The notes below the pieces were generated by a model. It was not told the origin of the DNA. It saw nothing but the letters and a program-made list of their open reading frames with translations, and searched no databases. Below, in pieces: positions 6,221-8,520 of a stretch of 8,520 bases of DNA. Position 1 is the first letter of the stretch; each line of letters opens with the position of its first letter. The DNA is taken from the NCBI GenBank assembly GCA_001828295.1, contig MHYI01000181.1, positions 3,895 to 12,414 of the forward strand, written 5' to 3'. This stretch comes from Planctomycetes bacterium RBG_16_41_13. Lineage in GTDB: Bacteria > Planctomycetota > Brocadiia > Brocadiales > Brocadiaceae. A program made the position numbers and the translations under genes.

Positions 6221-6533
6221 TAACAAGCGATTTTATAAGCTAAGCCGGAAGGTGTTTTTGTTAAAAGAGCGTTTTTGGCGTATACCAGAAGGTTTTCAAC
6301 AGGATTGGCTCCTTGCAATTCTGCAGAGCAAAGCAACGTCATAAGGATAGCCTGGGTATTGGCACCTTGAACAGAACGATTCTGTTGTGAGATCTTTCGG
6401 GTCAATACCGGCTTTCGCATCTGTTGCCCGGCATGATTATTATAGGGACTCACGCCTTCATGTTCAAGAAACGTAAAAGGTTCCTGTTTATGGCGCTTCA
6501 GGCGTTTGATCAATCTTTGTACCTCTTTATCCG
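6220..6533 (-). pseudogene. IS66-family transposase, C-terminal fragment
   Basis: About 104 codons remain, reading DKEVQRLIKRLKRHKQEP and then FTFLEHEGVSPYNNHAGQQ, MRKPVLTRKISQQNRS and SAELQGANPVENLL. These match the C-terminal end of IS66 transposases, including the region of the third DDE residue and the short final domain. In the family the catalytic Glu lies in NN-x-A-E-(R/Q); here the codon at 6427-6429 is GGG, giving NNHAGQQ, so the fragment has lost this residue. Upstream homology stops at about 6533, where a group II intron 3' end begins; more than three quarters of the transposase is missing. The fragment lies directly inside the terminal repeat at 6196-6220. It cannot be active. Confidence 0.8.
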
Positions 6534-6605
6534 GTCGAGTAGACGGCAGGATTACTCCCGCCGCCCCTCACAGAACCGTGCATGCAGTATTCCCGCACAC
6601 GGCTC
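6534..6605 (-). mobile_element. Group II intron 3' end (domains V and VI), rest missing
   Basis: On the minus strand, domain V spans 6605-6573 and starts GAGCCGTGTGCGGG. Its lower helix pairs GAGCCGTG with CACGGTTC, contains the AGC catalytic triad at positions 2-4, and has a two-base AT bulge on the 3' side. The upper stem GCGG/CTGC closes a GAATA loop, against the usual GNRA tetraloop, so the total is 33 rather than 34 bases. After a short linker comes domain VI at 6562-6545: GGCGGGA and TCCTGCC form seven pairs including one G-U, with a GTAA loop. The tail CTACTCGAC ends at 6534, with a candidate branch-point A at 6540, seven bases from the 3' end. The next bases continue the IS66 reading frame, as expected for a 3' exon. 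No intron-encoded reverse transcriptase or 5' domains follow; 6606-6770 shows nothing recognisable. Confidence 0.75.
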
Positions 6606-6770
6606 TTCAAACAGCTTCACTAAGTAGAAGAGTATATATAAACAAAATATTTCATTTGCACAAAAGGCAGTATCATCATTTTATCCAAAAGTACAACTGG
6701 CATAGCCCCGGTTCTCTGACCATATCCAGAGGATGTGGTTTTCTGCATTATCAATAAACAGACTACTAAA

Positions 6771-7115
6771 ATGAAACTGGCTGGAAATACTCTGATTTCT
6801 CGTGAGAATCTGATACAATATCTATTAGTTCCGAGAAAACGAAATGATAAATCACAATGGTTAGCCAAGGCAGGATACACTCTTGAAAACTGATATTTGC
6901 TGAGAAATGCCTTACATAATCAGATTTTATCTCTTGATGCCATACCCATTGAAAATACACAATACAATCAAATGTATAAAATCAAAGGCACATTAACCGG
7001 GCCGAATGGAAAAAATTTGACAGTACATACAATTTGGATGACTGAAAATGAAACAGGAAACACAAAATTCATCACTATGTATCCGGACAAAGGGAGATAT
7101 ATAAATGACATATAA
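6771..7115 (+). pseudogene. DUF6883-type protein interrupted by an in-frame TGA
   Basis: From the ATG at 6771 one frame runs 114 codons to TAA at 7113-7115, broken only by TGA at 6891-6893 (codon 41). The first part reads MKLAGNTLISRENLIQYLL, then KNDKS-like NDKSQWLAKAGYTLEN. After the stop come LLRNALHNQILSL, YKIKGTLTGPNGKN, VHTIWMTENE and KFITMYPDKG. The pattern (short KL-x-YLL start, GYT-x-x-x-W-x-x-L, G-x-L-x-GPNG, V-x-TIW, FIT-x-YP) fits the DUF6883 family at its usual length of about 110 residues. The interrupted position is where the family has Trp, so TGG to TGA is the simplest explanation. Ribosomes could restart at the TTG at 6897, giving a 72-residue C-terminal piece. The end overlaps the next gene by 11 bases. 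Function unknown. Confidence 0.7.
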
Positions 7116-7314
7116 ATTATTTGAAGAAGTTGTTTTATTAAAAGATATCCCTGAAAAAAAGTTGCAGAAAGGCGACGTTGCTACTATTGTTGAGCATCAC
7201 CCTGTTTCTAAGGGTGAAGATGGATATTCTTTAGAAGTATTTAATGTACCTGGAGACACCATAGCTGTGATAACGGTACCTGTGTCGGCAATTGAGCCTT
7301 TAGCAGAAAACTAG
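7105..7314 (+). CDS. DUF4926-type small protein
   Basis: 69 residues, intact, with GGGAG at 7092-7096 eight bases ahead of the ATG. The pattern VVLLKDIPEKKLQKGDVATIVEHH, then YSLEVFNVPGDTIAVITV and a final IEPL matches the small SH3-like DUF4926 family (LKDIPE-x-x-L-x-x-GD-x-G-x-VVE-x). It starts inside the last codons of the DUF6883 gene, so the two are translationally coupled. From recalled genome contexts such pairs recur together, which suggests a functional partnership (perhaps toxin-antitoxin or effector-immunity), but no activity is known to me. It would still be expressed if the upstream gene were translated only in part, as it has its own ribosome-binding site. Confidence 0.75.
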   Translation: MTYKLFEEVVLLKDIPEKKLQKGDVATIVEHHPVSKGEDGYSLEVFNVPGDTIAVITVPVSAIEPLAEN

Positions 7315-7443
7315 ATTTTTAGTATTCGTACATTGGTGGTAGAAGGAAAAGATTAAGAGACAGGGTAAATCTTCATAATTCGTAACACTTTCGTTTTATT
7401 GATGACTCCTTACGCTAAATTCTGCGACGTCCGTGGAATAGCT

Positions 7444-8520
7444 TTAGTTAACCTTCACGGTCATTGATTTCTTCAAACAACCTACCTTAAATTTGACCTT
7501 TGCAGTCCCTTTCTTTTTCTTTGCGGTTATGGTAAATGTCGCCTGACCATTGAAGTCTGTGATACCACTGGACGGTGAAACCGATACCTGCTTCCTGCCC
7601 TCCTTATTTACTGTTACATTTATCGTCTCGCCTTCGGACGGAGCATCGTATTCGCCGGTTACCGTTACCGTCACTTCACTACCTTCCTCCCTGGCAAGTG
7701 TTAATTTTCCCGGAGATACTATTATCAAGCCCAGACATTTTGAGTCCCGAAATTGTGAAACCGTTAGTTTGACTCTGTTTATCGAACGGGCATTATTGGC
7801 ATCCTCTGTGCCGGTAGCAAATCCTTCATAGGATAAATCCGGATTCGAAAAATGGCTGACCCTCGTTCCACTACAAGTAGCCATGACAGACCTGTAAGGA
7901 TAAAAGCAGTATCCGTATGAATATTTAAATATCCCCGTAGCCGAGTATGCGTCATCATGTCCGCACCCCATATTGTGTCCCATTTCATGGGCCATGGTTT
8001 GGTCTGAACAATACGAATACCAAGAACCACTGCCAGAACTAATTTCGCCTACCTGAACCACTGAAAATGCCCATTCTTCAAACGAGCTACTCAGTGACGT
8101 CATTTGCCATGCTCTGCCACAAGCATCGTTGCCGGACGTGTAAACCCTCAACAAAACAACAAGATCAGCGCCCAAACGATTGCGCAGGTCCGCCACGTCT
8201 GAAAAAACGCCACTCCCGGACGTTAAATCACTGAGGGCGTCCGCCGTTGTTCCGCTGTCTTCATAATCAACCTCCTCTATTCCGACAACCCGCGCGGTAA
8301 GGCCAATTTCGCTGTTTATATAGGAAGCGTTTGCCACACCGGCCAGGTAACTGATCTGGGCGATAAGCTCATCGCCCGGATATGCCTCCGCAAAACCGTT
8401 TGTATAAAAAACAAGCACGTCAAAAACCGATCCGTCATCTTTTTTTTCTGAGGCAGAACTATCCTCGATCTCTTTGTCATTCAATTTATCATAATGCGGA
8501 ATCGAGCCACCGTCGTCTAT
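7444..8520 (-). CDS. Secreted reprolysin-type zinc metalloprotease with C-terminal Ig-like domain, N-terminus off window
   Basis: The frame stays open to the right edge (visible start IDDGGSIPHYDKLNDKEIED), so the 358 visible residues lack the N-terminus, signal peptide and any propeptide. The catalytic domain begins near FDVLVFYTNGFAEAY. It carries the zinc motif HEMGHNMGCGHD at 7954-7989: three His ligands, the general-base Glu and the final Asp typical of M12B/reprolysin metzincins. The Met-turn follows in SVMATCSGTRVSHFSNPD. After about 25 linker residues comes a beta-rich domain (KLTLAREEGSEVTVTVTG to KSMTVKVN) resembling bacterial Ig-like repeats. It includes SPSSGITDFNGQATFTIT, typical of the Big-1/invasin-type fold. 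The protein probably acts outside the cytoplasm on other proteins. There is no C-terminal membrane or sorting segment. Confidence 0.85.
   Translation of the reverse strand: MDDGGSIPHYDKLNDKEIEDSSASEKKDDGSVFDVLVFYTNGFAEAYPGDELIAQISYLAGVANASYINSEIGLTARVVGIEEVDYEDSGTTADALSDLTSGSGVFSDVADLRNRLGADLVVLLRVYTSGNDACGRAWQMTSLSSSFEEWAFSVVQVGEISSGSGSWYSYCSDQTMAHEMGHNMGCGHDDAYSATGIFKYSYGYCFYPYRSVMATCSGTRVSHFSNPDLSYEGFATGTEDANNARSINRVKLTVSQFRDSKCLGLIIVSPGKLTLAREEGSEVTVTVTGEYDAPSEGETINVTVNKEGRKQVSVSPSSGITDFNGQATFTITAKKKKGTAKVKFKVGCLKKSMTVKVN

Noticed and set aside
6424..6757. Plus-strand frames of 67 and 83 codons over the IS66/intron region
   Set aside because: They are antisense to the transposase fragment and the intron hairpins and have no recognisable features.
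6891..6893. TGA read as Trp through an alternative genetic code
   Set aside because: The other genes here use TGG for Trp and no UGA-recoding feature is visible; a point mutation is simpler, though stop usage in this window alone cannot exclude recoding.
6620..6960. Minus-strand frames of 86 and 64 codons, considered as the C-terminus of an intron-encoded reverse transcriptase
   Set aside because: No RT, maturase or HNH-type motif is visible, and part of the stretch is antisense to the DUF6883 gene.
1..8520. CRISPR array, riboswitch or rRNA
   Set aside because: No regularly spaced repeats, no known aptamer consensus in the leaders and no rRNA-like sequence were seen.

Overview
This is an AT-rich bacterial chromosomal window of ordinary housekeeping genes mixed with decayed mobile DNA. 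The gene content (ATP-type PEP carboxykinase homologue, a dksA-lspA pair, secreted adhesin-like and metalloprotease genes, IS66 debris) would fit a planctomycete, perhaps an anammox-type member of Brocadiales. That is an inference from overall resemblance; no marker gene in the window proves it.

Layout. At the left edge (1-300, minus) is the N-terminal part of an exported small-domain protein that runs off the window. Next comes a non-coding stretch with a short CGCAAAG repeat and a perfect 28-bp palindrome. A divergent ATP-dependent PEP carboxykinase homologue follows on the minus strand (579-2231). The gap between it and the next operon holds a 204-bp element (2348-2551) with inverted ends and nested hairpins, which looks like a MITE. 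Beyond it a good sigma-70-type promoter leads into a plus-strand cluster: RNase HI family protein (2640-3233), LolD-type ABC ATPase (3312-4031) and a branched-chain-type aminotransferase (4063-4920). This cluster meets the minus-strand dksA/traR-lspA pair (5785-4922) tail to tail, with one base between the stop codons.

The stretch 5786-6770 has no intact gene. It holds one terminal repeat and the C-terminal end of an IS66-type transposase. That transposase is cut at its 5' side by the 3' end of a group II intron (domains V and VI), and the catalytic Glu of its DDE triad has become Gly. The terminal repeat at 6196-6220 matches one end of the 204-bp element at 23 of 25 bases, so the MITE-like element was probably mobilised by this kind of transposase.

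On the right are two small overlapping plus-strand genes. The first is a DUF6883-type protein whose conserved Trp codon has become TGA (6891-6893). The second is an intact DUF4926-type protein, and the two form a compact pair of unknown function. The window ends with a minus-strand secreted reprolysin-type zinc metalloprotease with a C-terminal Ig-like domain, its N-terminus beyond the right edge.

Functionally, the central genes serve RNA/DNA hybrid processing, lipoprotein maturation and sorting (LspA, LolD), amino-acid metabolism and transcriptional control. The most interesting material is the IS66/MITE/intron debris and the interrupted DUF6883-DUF4926 pair.
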